NCBI GenBank assembly: GCA_944389895.1
Contig: CALXOA010000128.1
Span: forward strand, 38,232-102,231
From: an uncultured Victivallis sp.
GTDB taxonomy: Bacteria > Verrucomicrobiota > Lentisphaeria > Victivallales > Victivallaceae
Reading direction: 5' to 3'
Length of the DNA: 64,000 nucleotides
How positions within the stretch are numbered: the stretch's first letter is position 1; every line of letters starts with the position of its first letter. Shown here one piece after another: positions 35,522 through 43,898 of this stretch. Below the pieces are notes generated by a model that saw nothing but the letters and a program-made list of their open reading frames with translations, was not told the origin of the DNA and made no database searches. A program made the translations under genes and the position numbers.

Positions 35522-36372
35522 AACGTGACATCAACGAAATCTATTATCCTTTGAGCATCCCCCGCCCGGAGCGGCTGAAACGCTGGTCGCGGGCGACGGG
35601 ATACGCCGAAGCAGAACTCCTGTCGAAGGGACGGGTTGCCGTCGTGCGATACCAGGTCCCTGCCCGCAACCGGAGCGCCACCGGGAAACGGCTCGTGTTC
35701 GCTTCGGATTTCCACTTCCGCAACACACTACACTGCCGACAACTGCTTGCGGAAATGGTCCGTAAAACAACGGAACTCAAACCGGACGTTCTCGTGCTCG
35801 GCGGCGACCTGATCTCCGATGCCGTTGAAATCCGGCTCCTGCCCGAACTTCTCGACGCCCTGCGACCGACGGCCCCGGTGCGGATCGGAGTTCCCGGCAA
35901 CTGGGAACGGGGGAAAAACTGGATCAGCGATGAAGAGTGGTGTGGACTCTATCGCAAACATGGTTTTGAGTTTCTCGGCAACCGGCTGCTTCAGAGCGGC
36001 CCCTTCAATTTCCATGGCAGCGACGACCTCTGCAACCACACCCCGCTTCTGCCGGAAGAGTGGCCGGAAGGTGCGGAAAACATTCTGATCACCCATCGCC
36101 CCGACACGGCAATCGCCCTCGACCGGGGAAGATCGCTCGCGCCGGTCGATCTGATTCTTTGCGGGCACACCCACGGCGGTCAGATACGACTGCCGTTTAT
36201 CGGTCCGCTCTATGCCTCGAGCAATTATGGAATCCATTTTTCTTACGGGACGTTCCGGCGTGAGGGGCTCCGCTGCCGGTTGATCGTCAGTTCAGGGCTC
36301 GGGGAGCGTTCCCTCGCCTGGCGTTTCAATTGCCGCCGCGAACTCGTTCTGATCGAATTTACCGGAGAATGA
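35518..36372 (+). CDS. Calcineurin-like metallophosphoesterase (YkuE/LpxH-like)
   Basis: 284-aa phosphoesterase. Metal motifs: FASDFHFRN (D-x-H), LGGDLIS (GD), LITHRPD and LCGHTHGGQI (GHTHGG). The third motif, normally GNH(D/E), reads VPGNWERG, so the catalytic His is replaced by Trp here. No clear signal peptide or membrane helix. Relatives cleave phosphodiesters or UDP-diacylglucosamine, but the substrate is not known. Start is taken as TTG 35518, which overlaps the greA stop as TTGA with GGAG about nine bases upstream; no closer ATG preserves the N-terminal domain. Confidence 0.8.
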   Translation: MKRDINEIYYPLSIPRPERLKRWSRATGYAEAELLSKGRVAVVRYQVPARNRSATGKRLVFASDFHFRNTLHCRQLLAEMVRKTTELKPDVLVLGGDLISDAVEIRLLPELLDALRPTAPVRIGVPGNWERGKNWISDEEWCGLYRKHGFEFLGNRLLQSGPFNFHGSDDLCNHTPLLPEEWPEGAENILITHRPDTAIALDRGRSLAPVDLILCGHTHGGQIRLPFIGPLYASSNYGIHFSYGTFRREGLRCRLIVSSGLGERSLAWRFNCRRELVLIEFTGE

Positions 36373-36413
36373 AAAGTGCCGCCGTTTTCAACTGCCTGCG
36401 GGCCGTTGCTGTC

Positions 36414-36442
36414 TTGAAAAGAGATGCGATCGGTGGTATATT
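36414..36442 (+). promoter_or_regulatory. Promoter of serA
   Basis: TTGAAA (36414-36419), 17 bases, TATATT (36437-36442), 54 bases before ATG 36496. Same pattern as the greA promoter. Confidence 0.7.
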
Positions 36443-36495
36443 AAGCAATTAAAGTCAGAAAATTCAACTTCGACAACCGTCATGGAGATGGCATC

Positions 36496-38064
36496 ATGCA
36501 CAAAGTATTGATCCCCACAAAACTCGACAAATTCGCGGCTTCTCTGCTCACCGAACACGGCTATGACGTAATCCTCGATGCCGCGACTCCGCTCGCGGAT
36601 CTGGTCAAGGCCAACAGCGACGCTGAAGTGCTGATCGTCCGCAGCGAGAAGATCACTCCGGAAATCATCGACCTGATGCCGAATCTCAAATTGATCGTCC
36701 GGGCCGGCGCCGGGTACAACACGATCGACATCAAATACGCCCGCAAACGCGGCGTCGACGTGATGAATACTCCGGGAGCGAACTCCAATGCGGTTGCCGA
36801 AGAGGTGATCGCTCTGATTCTCGCCGCATGCCGGCATCTGATTCCGGCCGATATCTCCACCCGCGCCGGGAAATGGGAAAAGAGCAAATTCATGGGCCGC
36901 GAACTGACCGGCAAGACGGTCGGTATCCTCGGGCTCGGCAACATCGGGCAGCTTCTGGTGAAGCGTCTGGCCGGTTTTGAGGTGAAGATTCTCGGTTACG
37001 ATCCGGTGCTCTCCCCCGCCCTCGCCGATAAACTCGGAGTCGAATTGACCACCGTGGAACGAATCTTCGCGGAATCCGATTTCGTTTCGCTCCACATCCC
37101 GGAAAATGATGAGACCCGCGGCATGATCAACCGCCGTCTGCTCGAGGCGATGAAACCCGGGGCGATGCTGATCAACTGTGCCCGTTCCGGCATTCTCAAC
37201 GAAGATGATCTGCGCGCCGTCAAGGCCGAGAAAAAACTTATCTTCTGCAACGACGTCTACCCCAAGGATGTCGAAGGACCGAAGCCGATCGCCGATGTCG
37301 CCGACATCATGCTGCCGCACCTCGGGGCGAACACCCATGAGGCGAACTTCGTAGCAGCCAGACGTTCGGCGGAGCAGACCATCGCCTACTTCGAGCAGGG
37401 AATCACCAACTGTGTGGTCAACAAGGCGCTGCCGGACGGGCTTGACGCGAAGTACCAGAAACTGGCCTACGTTCTGACCAAGCTCACCAACGCCTATCTC
37501 GGGAAGGACAACAATCCGACCCGGATCGAAACCAGTTTCTATGGCGATCTTGCCAAATACGCGAAGTGGATGACCCCCGCGATCGTCGCCGGAATCGCCG
37601 CCGAATTTGCGGCGGACCAGGGGCCGACCGATGCAGAACACTACCTTGCCGAAGCGGGTATCGAGCTGGTCAACCGTGAAGTTGACAACTCCAAGCATTA
37701 CGGGGAAGCGATGAGTATCGATCTCTTTGTCGGCGGCAACCTGATCTACAAGGCCGGTGCACGCGGCACCATCACCGAGAACAACCTGATGATTTCCCGG
37801 TTGAATGCCTTCGACCAGCTCTACCTCGAGCCGACCGGGCACCACCTCTTCGTCGAATACAAGGACGAACCCGGCGTAATCGGCCGGATCGCCGGGATCC
37901 TCGGGGAAAAGAACATCAACATCATTGACATCCGCGCTCCGCAGGATCTGAAGTCCGGACTGTCTCTGACCGTGGTCAAGACCAACGTCGAAGTTCCCGA
38001 CATGCTCGTGCAGAAGATCCGCGAAGCGGTCAAAGCGAGCAAGGCGTTCCAGTTCAGCTACTGA
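36496..38064 (+). CDS. serA: D-3-phosphoglycerate dehydrogenase
   Basis: 522-aa enzyme oxidising 3-phosphoglycerate to 3-phosphohydroxypyruvate, the first step of serine synthesis. N-terminal dehydrogenase with RAGAGYNTIDIKYARKRGVDVMNTPGANS, NAD motif GILGLGNIGQLL, active-site Arg in NCARSGILNEDDL and His in MLPHLGANTHEA; then the allosteric substrate-binding domain and a C-terminal ACT domain (FVEYKDEPGVIGRIAGILGEKNINIIDI). This is the long (~525-aa) form. GGAG about nine bases before the start. Confidence 0.96.
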   Translation: MHKVLIPTKLDKFAASLLTEHGYDVILDAATPLADLVKANSDAEVLIVRSEKITPEIIDLMPNLKLIVRAGAGYNTIDIKYARKRGVDVMNTPGANSNAVAEEVIALILAACRHLIPADISTRAGKWEKSKFMGRELTGKTVGILGLGNIGQLLVKRLAGFEVKILGYDPVLSPALADKLGVELTTVERIFAESDFVSLHIPENDETRGMINRRLLEAMKPGAMLINCARSGILNEDDLRAVKAEKKLIFCNDVYPKDVEGPKPIADVADIMLPHLGANTHEANFVAARRSAEQTIAYFEQGITNCVVNKALPDGLDAKYQKLAYVLTKLTNAYLGKDNNPTRIETSFYGDLAKYAKWMTPAIVAGIAAEFAADQGPTDAEHYLAEAGIELVNREVDNSKHYGEAMSIDLFVGGNLIYKAGARGTITENNLMISRLNAFDQLYLEPTGHHLFVEYKDEPGVIGRIAGILGEKNINIIDIRAPQDLKSGLSLTVVKTNVEVPDMLVQKIREAVKASKAFQFSY

Positions 38065-38072
38065 TTCCGTTA

Positions 38073-38103
38073 TCCGGCGTCATCCCCGGGGGATGGCGCC
38101 GGA
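38073..38103 (+). terminator. Strong stem-loop after serA
   Basis: TCCGGCGTCATCC and GGATGGCGCCGGA pair over 13 bases (one G-U) with a CCGG centre, nine bases after the serA stop. There is no T-run, so it may protect the mRNA end or act in Rho-dependent termination rather than as an intrinsic terminator. Confidence 0.45.
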
Positions 38104-38148
38104 GGTTCTGCAAACACCCCAATGAGGTAACCATCTGACGGGAACCAC

Positions 38149-38826
38149 ATGACTCTTTCCAACGATCTTCTGAGCCGGGTCCGGAAAACTTGGGAGATGC
38201 TGAAGCCCGTTGTGCCGACGGTCTACGGCCCTCCCCGGCGGATCGACCATCTGGTCAAGATGAATCTGCCGCCGCTGATGGGACGCCGGGACGCCGCCTT
38301 CGACAAAGCGGCGGAGATCATTGCCGGTGATGTTTTCGCAGGGGAAGAGCGCGAACGAAACAACGTCTACACGGTCCTCGGGACACTGCTCAACAGCGCA
38401 GCGGATGACACAAGAGCCATCCTCGCAACCTTGAGCAGTCCGGATACCGAAGCTCGTGAAAAGCAGATGCTGTCGTTTCTGGAGCTGCTGCACGACATCA
38501 CCCGCTCCCTTGGGGATTTCACCCGTCTTGAGCATGAACTGTTCTCAGAAGAGAACACGGCGCTCAGAGAGTTCGCAGTCAGCAGGACCGAGGCGGAAAT
38601 CGCCCGGAGCGAGCGCACAATCAGTGAAGCCGAAATCAACATCGTCAATCTGATGCGTGCCTATTTCGAGCGTTCCCTGCCCAAAGTAGCACGTTACCGC
38701 GAGTATACCGGAAAGAGTTTCAGCAAAGCTTACGCTTCGCGTTATCACAAATCTTACGAAGTATACTCAAAACTTTACAGCGAATTATCTCATGCTGTTC
38801 CGTCGAACTCCGACGCGGAGGCGTGA
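38149..38826 (+). CDS. Unassigned helical protein
   Basis: 225-aa soluble protein, not recognised. It begins MTLSNDLLSRVRKTWEMLKP and is mostly predicted helix, with a SLGDFTRLEHELFSEENTALREFAVSRTEAEIARSERTISEAEINIVNLM stretch (split here for reading: residues ~120-170) that looks like coiled coil, and a Tyr/Ser-rich C-terminus (RYREYTGKSFSKAYAS). No signal peptide or membrane helix. Coding is supported by ribosome binding site-like context, codon pattern and isolation on the strand between serA and a convergent gene. No function is proposed. Confidence 0.7.
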   Translation: MTLSNDLLSRVRKTWEMLKPVVPTVYGPPRRIDHLVKMNLPPLMGRRDAAFDKAAEIIAGDVFAGEERERNNVYTVLGTLLNSAADDTRAILATLSSPDTEAREKQMLSFLELLHDITRSLGDFTRLEHELFSEENTALREFAVSRTEAEIARSERTISEAEINIVNLMRAYFERSLPKVARYREYTGKSFSKAYASRYHKSYEVYSKLYSELSHAVPSNSDAEA

Positions 38827-38904
38827 CGCCCCAACCGGCTTCCGCCGTGGGTGATGCACGCCGGGGCAAGATAAGATCGAAGTTCCAGACAGCCTGTACC
38901 GGAA

Positions 38905-39492
38905 TTACTTCGCATCCAATTCGGCGGCGGCCTTCAGGAGTTTCTCCCAGACCTCTTCATTTTCGCTTCCGGCGGCCTCGGAACGCAATGATTTGATGAT
39001 TCCAGCCACGGAAGAGGCATCCCCGACGCGTTTCAACACCACATGGCCGTCGGCAAAACCGATCAGGGCCTCGTTGCCGCCACGGATTTCGGGCTTTTCC
39101 ATCATAAGCGGTACCATCGACGGCGCTTTGAGCTTCGCAAGGTTGCCGATCGCGTTGCCCAGATAGAGATAGCTCGTGTTTTCCTCGCGGATCACGCCTC
39201 CGGTGGCCGGCCTGCGAGCGGTATCGTATGGTGCGATCAGGATCTTTGTCGTCAGATAATCTCCGTGCGTCTTCAATTTTGTCAGGCCATCCGCGCCGGG
39301 CGCGTCGGGCAGATAGTTGCGATTGTCTGCGGAATACATGAGCATGGCAAGCATCAACTGCTTGAGGTTGCCGAGAGAAGCCTGCACCTCTCCCTTCTGC
39401 TTGAGTTTGCCGAGGATGGTCGTCGGTCCCGCCGCCGACAAAGAGAACACGGTGACAATCCCCAGGAATACGGCAACTGCAAATTTTTTCAT
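38905..39492 (-). CDS. Exported protein resembling the cargo half of a prepilin-like protein
   Basis: 195-aa protein with an ordinary signal peptide (MKKFAVAVFLGIVTVFSLSAAGP). The mature part, QASLGNLKQLMLAMLMYSADNRNYLPDAPG and ALIGFADGHVVLKRVG, matches the NLKQL...YS.DN.......FADGHV pattern of the prepilin-like (DUF1559-type) proteins common in PVC bacteria, but the [17 protein letters not shown] segment is missing. It may therefore be a periplasmic derivative of that family. Function unknown. GAGAGGTGG before ATG 39492. Confidence 0.7.
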   Translation of the reverse strand: MKKFAVAVFLGIVTVFSLSAAGPTTILGKLKQKGEVQASLGNLKQLMLAMLMYSADNRNYLPDAPGADGLTKLKTHGDYLTTKILIAPYDTARRPATGGVIREENTSYLYLGNAIGNLAKLKAPSMVPLMMEKPEIRGGNEALIGFADGHVVLKRVGDASSVAGIIKSLRSEAAGSENEEVWEKLLKAAAELDAK

Positions 39493-39599
39493 GTTTCCAC
39501 CTCTCTTGTTTCCTGTTCATCCGTCCGTCCCGCCCGAACAGCTTTGATCACATCGCAGAAGTGACGCCGCACTTCTCCATCCGGCATTCCGAAAAACAC

Positions 39600-40037
39600 T
39601 CAGGGATTGTGGTAGCTCCCCCCATGAAGAATATTCACTGCCCGAAACAGTTGTTCAAACAACAGCAGACGCGCCAGTTCATGCGTGAAGGTCAACCGGG
39701 AGAGCGACCACAGAAGATCAGCACGGCTCTTCACCTCGGGCGCCAGTCCCCGCGGGCCGCCGATCACGAATATCGTCCGGCGGTCGAAGGAACCGAGCCT
39801 TTCCGCGAAACCGACGCTGGAAAACTCCCTGCCCTCTTCCGACAAAACCACCACCGCCGCACCGCGCTCCCGTTCAAGCACCTTCAGAATCGCCGCTCCC
39901 TCTTTCGCCACGGTGGAATCCGGAAGTTCTACGATCTCCAGTTTCACATAAGGAGTGAGCCATTTTGCAAATTCGTCGCAGCGCGCCTGCAACGCCCGAT
40001 CCTTCAGCCTGCCCACCGCCACTACATTCAAGAGCAT
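39600..40037 (-). CDS. rlmH: 23S rRNA pseudouridine-1915 N3-methyltransferase RlmH
   Basis: 145-aa SPOUT methyltransferase acting on the ribosome decoding-side helix 69. Motifs: VVAVGRLKDRALQARCDEFAKWL, FVIGGPRGLAPEV (SAM site) and LTFTHELARLLLFEQLFRA...ILHGGSYHNP. Length is usual (~155). ATG 40037 follows GGAGGAG by five bases and overlaps the mnmA end, so it is preferred to a GTG two codons upstream. Confidence 0.95.
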   Translation of the reverse strand: MLLNVVAVGRLKDRALQARCDEFAKWLTPYVKLEIVELPDSTVAKEGAAILKVLERERGAAVVVLSEEGREFSSVGFAERLGSFDRRTIFVIGGPRGLAPEVKSRADLLWSLSRLTFTHELARLLLFEQLFRAVNILHGGSYHNP

Positions 40038-41116
40038 TTGCACTCCTCCGTCCGGTCGATCACCCCCCCGCCGAGTAACAGGTCCCCGTCATAGAACACA
40101 GCCGCCTGCCCGGGAGTCACCGCACGCAACGGCTCCGGCAATACCACTTCCGCGCCATCCGCCTGCGTCTCAATCCGGCACGGTACGGCCGCGCTGCGGT
40201 ACCGAACCTGTACCTGCATTTCACCACCCTCCGGGCTCCGTCCCGATTGCCAGCAGAGCCCCGTCACCGTAAAACGCCGTGCTAACAGACGTGCGGGATC
40301 GGTCTCCAGCTCGATATCACCGGACTCCGGATCAATCGCGGCGATGTAGGCGGGGACTCCGAGTGCGACATTCAGTCCTTTGCGCTGGCCGATCGTATAA
40401 CGATGAATGCCGCGATGACGGCCGACGATCCGGCCACGGTAGAGGAAAGCTCCGGGACGCTCCGGACTGCCGCAGAGCCTGCGCAGCGTCTCGCCGAAAC
40501 ACTCGCCGGGAACCTGAAAACAGGCATCCTGACTATCCGGCTTGTCACTGGTGACAAGCCCGCAGTCGGCGGCAATTTCACGGACACGCGCCTTTTCCAG
40601 ATTTCCGACCGGAAATTCGATCCTCGAGAGAATCGACTGATTCAGGCGATAGAGAAAATAGCTCTGATCCTTATGCCGATCGGAACCGCGCCGCAATTCG
40701 ACGACGCCACCGCGGCGCGAAAGTTCTGCATAATGGCCCGTGAGAACCTTCGATGCACCGATTGAACGGGCAAACTCCGTCAACGCCCCGAACTTCACCA
40801 GAAGATTGCAGTCGCAACACGGATTCGGAGTCCGCCCCCGCCCGTATTCGAACGCCGCCGGACGCAACACGAGACGCTCGAAATCCGGAAACAATTCGAG
40901 AAAACGATGCTCGATTCCGAGCCGTCGGCAGACCTGAAGCGCCGCAGCCTCATCGCTTTTCGATGCACAGAGCTGCACCGCGGAAAACGCGGGATCCGGA
41001 TGCTTCAACCGAAGCGTAACCCCGACCACCTCATAGCCCGCCCGCTGCGCCAGCACAGCCGCGACCGAGGAATCCACGCCGCCGGACAGTGCGACCACCA
41101 CCTTTTCCACTGCCAT
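40028..41116 (-). CDS. mnmA: tRNA-specific 2-thiouridylase MnmA
   Basis: 362-aa enzyme that thiolates U34 in tRNA for Lys, Glu and Gln. PP-loop ALSGGVDSSVAA at the start, TPNPCCDCNLLVKFG with the first catalytic Cys, and SQDACF with the second, followed by RGRIVGRHRGIHRYTIGQRKGLNV. Length is normal. Overlaps rlmH by 10 bases; divergent from clpC. AAAGGA about nine bases before ATG 41116. Confidence 0.96.
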   Translation of the reverse strand: MAVEKVVVALSGGVDSSVAAVLAQRAGYEVVGVTLRLKHPDPAFSAVQLCASKSDEAAALQVCRRLGIEHRFLELFPDFERLVLRPAAFEYGRGRTPNPCCDCNLLVKFGALTEFARSIGASKVLTGHYAELSRRGGVVELRRGSDRHKDQSYFLYRLNQSILSRIEFPVGNLEKARVREIAADCGLVTSDKPDSQDACFQVPGECFGETLRRLCGSPERPGAFLYRGRIVGRHRGIHRYTIGQRKGLNVALGVPAYIAAIDPESGDIELETDPARLLARRFTVTGLCWQSGRSPEGGEMQVQVRYRSAAVPCRIETQADGAEVVLPEPLRAVTPGQAAVFYDGDLLLGGGVIDRTEECKCS

Positions 41117-41174
41117 TCAGATAAATCCTTTGTCTTTTTATACAATATGCCGTCACTGGAGCTTCTTTTCAAGG

Positions 41175-41202
41175 TTGACATGCTGTTTTGCGGCTGTATA
41201 TT
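41175..41202 (+). promoter_or_regulatory. Promoter of clpC
   Basis: TTGACA (41175-41180), 16 bases, TATATT (41197-41202), 33 bases before ATG 41236. No CIRCE or CtsR-like repeat is visible around it. Confidence 0.72.
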
Positions 41203-41235
41203 ACCTTACAGTACCATTATGAGGAGGGTATTATC

Positions 41236-43746
41236 ATGGCAAAACAGGATGAAAACAACTTCGGGAACCTGACCCCGCGCGCACGGCAGATTCTGCTACT
41301 TGCGAAACAGGAAGCCGAACGTTTCAATCACGATTATATCGGCACCGAACACCTGCTGCTGGGCATTCTCGCGCTCAACGAGGGAGTAGCGGTCAATGTT
41401 CTCAAGTCTCTCGGCCTGAATCTGCAACAGCTCCGCCTCGAGGTCGAGCGCAGCTGCGGGACCGGGGGCGCGACGAAAACCGATGGGCCTCTGCCGCTGA
41501 CGCCGCGCCTGAAGCGCGTGCTGATGCTCGCTTCGCAGGAGGCACAGGGGATGAACTACAACTTCATCGGTACCGAGCATCTGCTGCTGGCGATTCTGCG
41601 TGAAGGGGAGAGTCAGGCGGCCCGGCTGTTGCAGAACCTCAACGTCAACCTCGAAGAGGTCCGCAAAGCGGTCGTCAAGACCCTCGATTCGGACTATCTG
41701 CCTGATAACGAGGAGGAGGAGAACGAACCCGGGGGAATCCCGCACGGCGGAAACTCCGCCCAGAACACACCGTCTCAGGGCGGAAACGCCGATACGCTGC
41801 CGGCGCTCAACGCGTTCGGACGCAATCTGACCGAACTCGCCGCCCGCAGGGAACTCGATCCGGTGATCGGCCGAACCGCGGAAATCGAGCGGGTGATTCA
41901 GGTGCTCTGCCGCCGGACCAAGAACAATCCGGTACTGATCGGCGAGGCGGGTGTCGGGAAAACCGCGATTCTGGAGGGGCTCGCGGAAGCGATCGTCGCA
42001 AAACGTGTCCCGGATCTGCTTTCCGACAAGATGATCTACGCGCTGGATCTGCCGCTGATGGTCGCCGGCACGAAATATCGCGGCCAGTTCGAAGAGAGGA
42101 TCAAGGCGGTGATCGACGAAGTCCGCAACTCGAAGAGAGTGATCCTTTTCATCGACGAACTGCACACGATCGTCGGGGCCGGCGGTGCCGAGGGGGCGAT
42201 GGATGCGGCAAACATCATCAAGCCCGCGCTGTCGCGCGGCGAACTTCAGTGCGTCGGCGCAACCACTCTTGACGAATACCGCAAGGGAATCGAAAAGGAC
42301 GCGGCTCTGGAACGGCGCTTCCAGCCGGTCATGGTCAATCCGCCGAGCGTCGAGGATTCGATCCTGATCCTCGAGGGACTCCGGCCGGTTTACGAAAAAC
42401 ACCACCACGTGGAATACGCGCCCGGTTCTCTGGAGGCGGCGGTGAAACTCGCCGACCGTTATATTTCCGGCCGTTTTCTGCCCGACAAGGCGATCGATGT
42501 GATGGATGAAGCCGGCGCCCGCGCCCGGATTCAGAGCGTCGTGCCGCCGCCGGATACAACAGCGCTCGAAAGTGAGATCGAATCGGCCCGTGCCAACAAG
42601 GAAGCCGCCATCGTCGAACAGAATTTCGAAGCGGCGGCCCGCTGGCGCGACGTCGAACGTGAGGTGAAGCAGCGCCTTGCCGACCTGCAGGAAAACTGGC
42701 GGAAAGAGTGCTCCGACAAGCGCACCTGCATCACCCGCGCCGATATCGCCGCCGTCGTGGCGAAACTCACCGGCGTACCGCTGCAGCAGATGGAGGAGGG
42801 AGAAAGCGCGAAGCTGCTCCGGATGGAAGCCGAACTCAAGAAGACGGTGATCGGCCAGGATGCCGCGGTCGGCGTGATCTCGCGGGCTCTGCGTCGCAGC
42901 CGGGCCGACCTCAAGAATCCGGCCCGTCCGATCGGGTCATTCATCTTCCTGGGGCCTACCGGCGTCGGCAAGACGCTGCTGGCCAAGGCACTGGCGGAGT
43001 TCATGTTCGGTGATCCTGACGCGCTGATTCAGGTTGACATGTCCGAGTACATGGAGAAATTCAACGTCTCGCGGCTGGTCGGCTCTCCCCCCGGTTACGT
43101 CGGCCACGGGGAAGGCGGGGAGCTGACGGAAAAGGTGCGGAGACGCCCCTACTCCGTCGTCCTGTTCGATGAGATCGAAAAAGCGCATCCCGATGTGATG
43201 CACATGTTGTTGCAGATCCTCGAAGAGGGGCGTATCACCGATACCCTCGGTCGGCGGATCGATTTCCGCAATACGATCATCATCATGACCAGCAACGTCG
43301 GCGCGGAACAGTTGTCAAAGGGACTCGCTCCGCTCGGATTCGGAGGCGATGCCGCATCGGAAAGTCAGAAGAGTGACGAGAAGCTGCTTGCAATCGCCAA
43401 AAAATTCTTCAAACCGGAGTTCATCAACCGGGTCGATGACATCATCATCTTCCGCAAACTCGACAAGGAGGACCTGCGCAAGATCATCGATATCGAACTT
43501 GGAAAACTCCGCGAACGCCTGCTCGGTCGCAAGCTGGAATTGCATCTCTCCGACGAAGTGCGCGATTATCTGATCACCAAAGGTTATGAACCGGAATTCG
43601 GTGCCAGGCCGCTCCGTCGCGCAGTTGAGCGTTACATAGAAGATCCTCTTGCCGAGGAGTTGCTGAAAGGCTCCTTCGACAAGGCGAAAGCGGTCAAGGT
43701 CGAACTCGATCAGCAAAAAATCCTTTTCTTCCCGGAAGAGGAGTGA
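41236..43746 (+). CDS. clpC: ClpC-type AAA+ unfoldase
   Basis: 836-aa Hsp100 chaperone that unfolds proteins for ClpP. Two Clp-N repeats ([28 protein letters not shown] and [23 protein letters not shown]), AAA1 with GEAGVGKT (236-243) and [23 protein letters not shown], a UVR-like coiled-coil insert (about 440-480), AAA2 with GPTGVGKT (573-580) and [12 protein letters not shown], and a ClpB_D2 end. ATG 41236 is chosen on GAGGAGG upstream; an earlier in-frame codon lies inside the promoter. clpP is not in the window. Confidence 0.95.
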   Translation: MAKQDENNFGNLTPRARQILLLAKQEAERFNHDYIGTEHLLLGILALNEGVAVNVLKSLGLNLQQLRLEVERSCGTGGATKTDGPLPLTPRLKRVLMLASQEAQGMNYNFIGTEHLLLAILREGESQAARLLQNLNVNLEEVRKAVVKTLDSDYLPDNEEEENEPGGIPHGGNSAQNTPSQGGNADTLPALNAFGRNLTELAARRELDPVIGRTAEIERVIQVLCRRTKNNPVLIGEAGVGKTAILEGLAEAIVAKRVPDLLSDKMIYALDLPLMVAGTKYRGQFEERIKAVIDEVRNSKRVILFIDELHTIVGAGGAEGAMDAANIIKPALSRGELQCVGATTLDEYRKGIEKDAALERRFQPVMVNPPSVEDSILILEGLRPVYEKHHHVEYAPGSLEAAVKLADRYISGRFLPDKAIDVMDEAGARARIQSVVPPPDTTALESEIESARANKEAAIVEQNFEAAARWRDVEREVKQRLADLQENWRKECSDKRTCITRADIAAVVAKLTGVPLQQMEEGESAKLLRMEAELKKTVIGQDAAVGVISRALRRSRADLKNPARPIGSFIFLGPTGVGKTLLAKALAEFMFGDPDALIQVDMSEYMEKFNVSRLVGSPPGYVGHGEGGELTEKVRRRPYSVVLFDEIEKAHPDVMHMLLQILEEGRITDTLGRRIDFRNTIIIMTSNVGAEQLSKGLAPLGFGGDAASESQKSDEKLLAIAKKFFKPEFINRVDDIIIFRKLDKEDLRKIIDIELGKLRERLLGRKLELHLSDEVRDYLITKGYEPEFGARPLRRAVERYIEDPLAEELLKGSFDKAKAVKVELDQQKILFFPEEE

Positions 43747-43773
43747 TCGGCCGCAGCCGATATCCGCTTTACT

Positions 43774-43810
43774 CTCCCTCCTGCCCCACCGGGTCGGAGG
43801 GAGTTTTATT
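43774..43810 (+). terminator. Intrinsic terminator of clpC
   Basis: CTCCCTCC (43774-43781) and GGAGGGAG (43796-43803) form a perfect 8-base stem, followed by TTTTATT, 28 bases after the clpC stop. Confidence 0.8.
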
Positions 43811-43898
43811 CCCACGCGATTTCCTCGCAACAAACTCTCCCCAGCTGCGACACTCTCGCCCCGGTTTCCCGGAGAAATTTTCTTCCGACCCGGCTGAA

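Noticed and set aside
39556..39576. GAAGTG/CACTTC hairpin after rlmH
   Set aside because: Six-base stem without a T-run; not strong enough to call a terminator.
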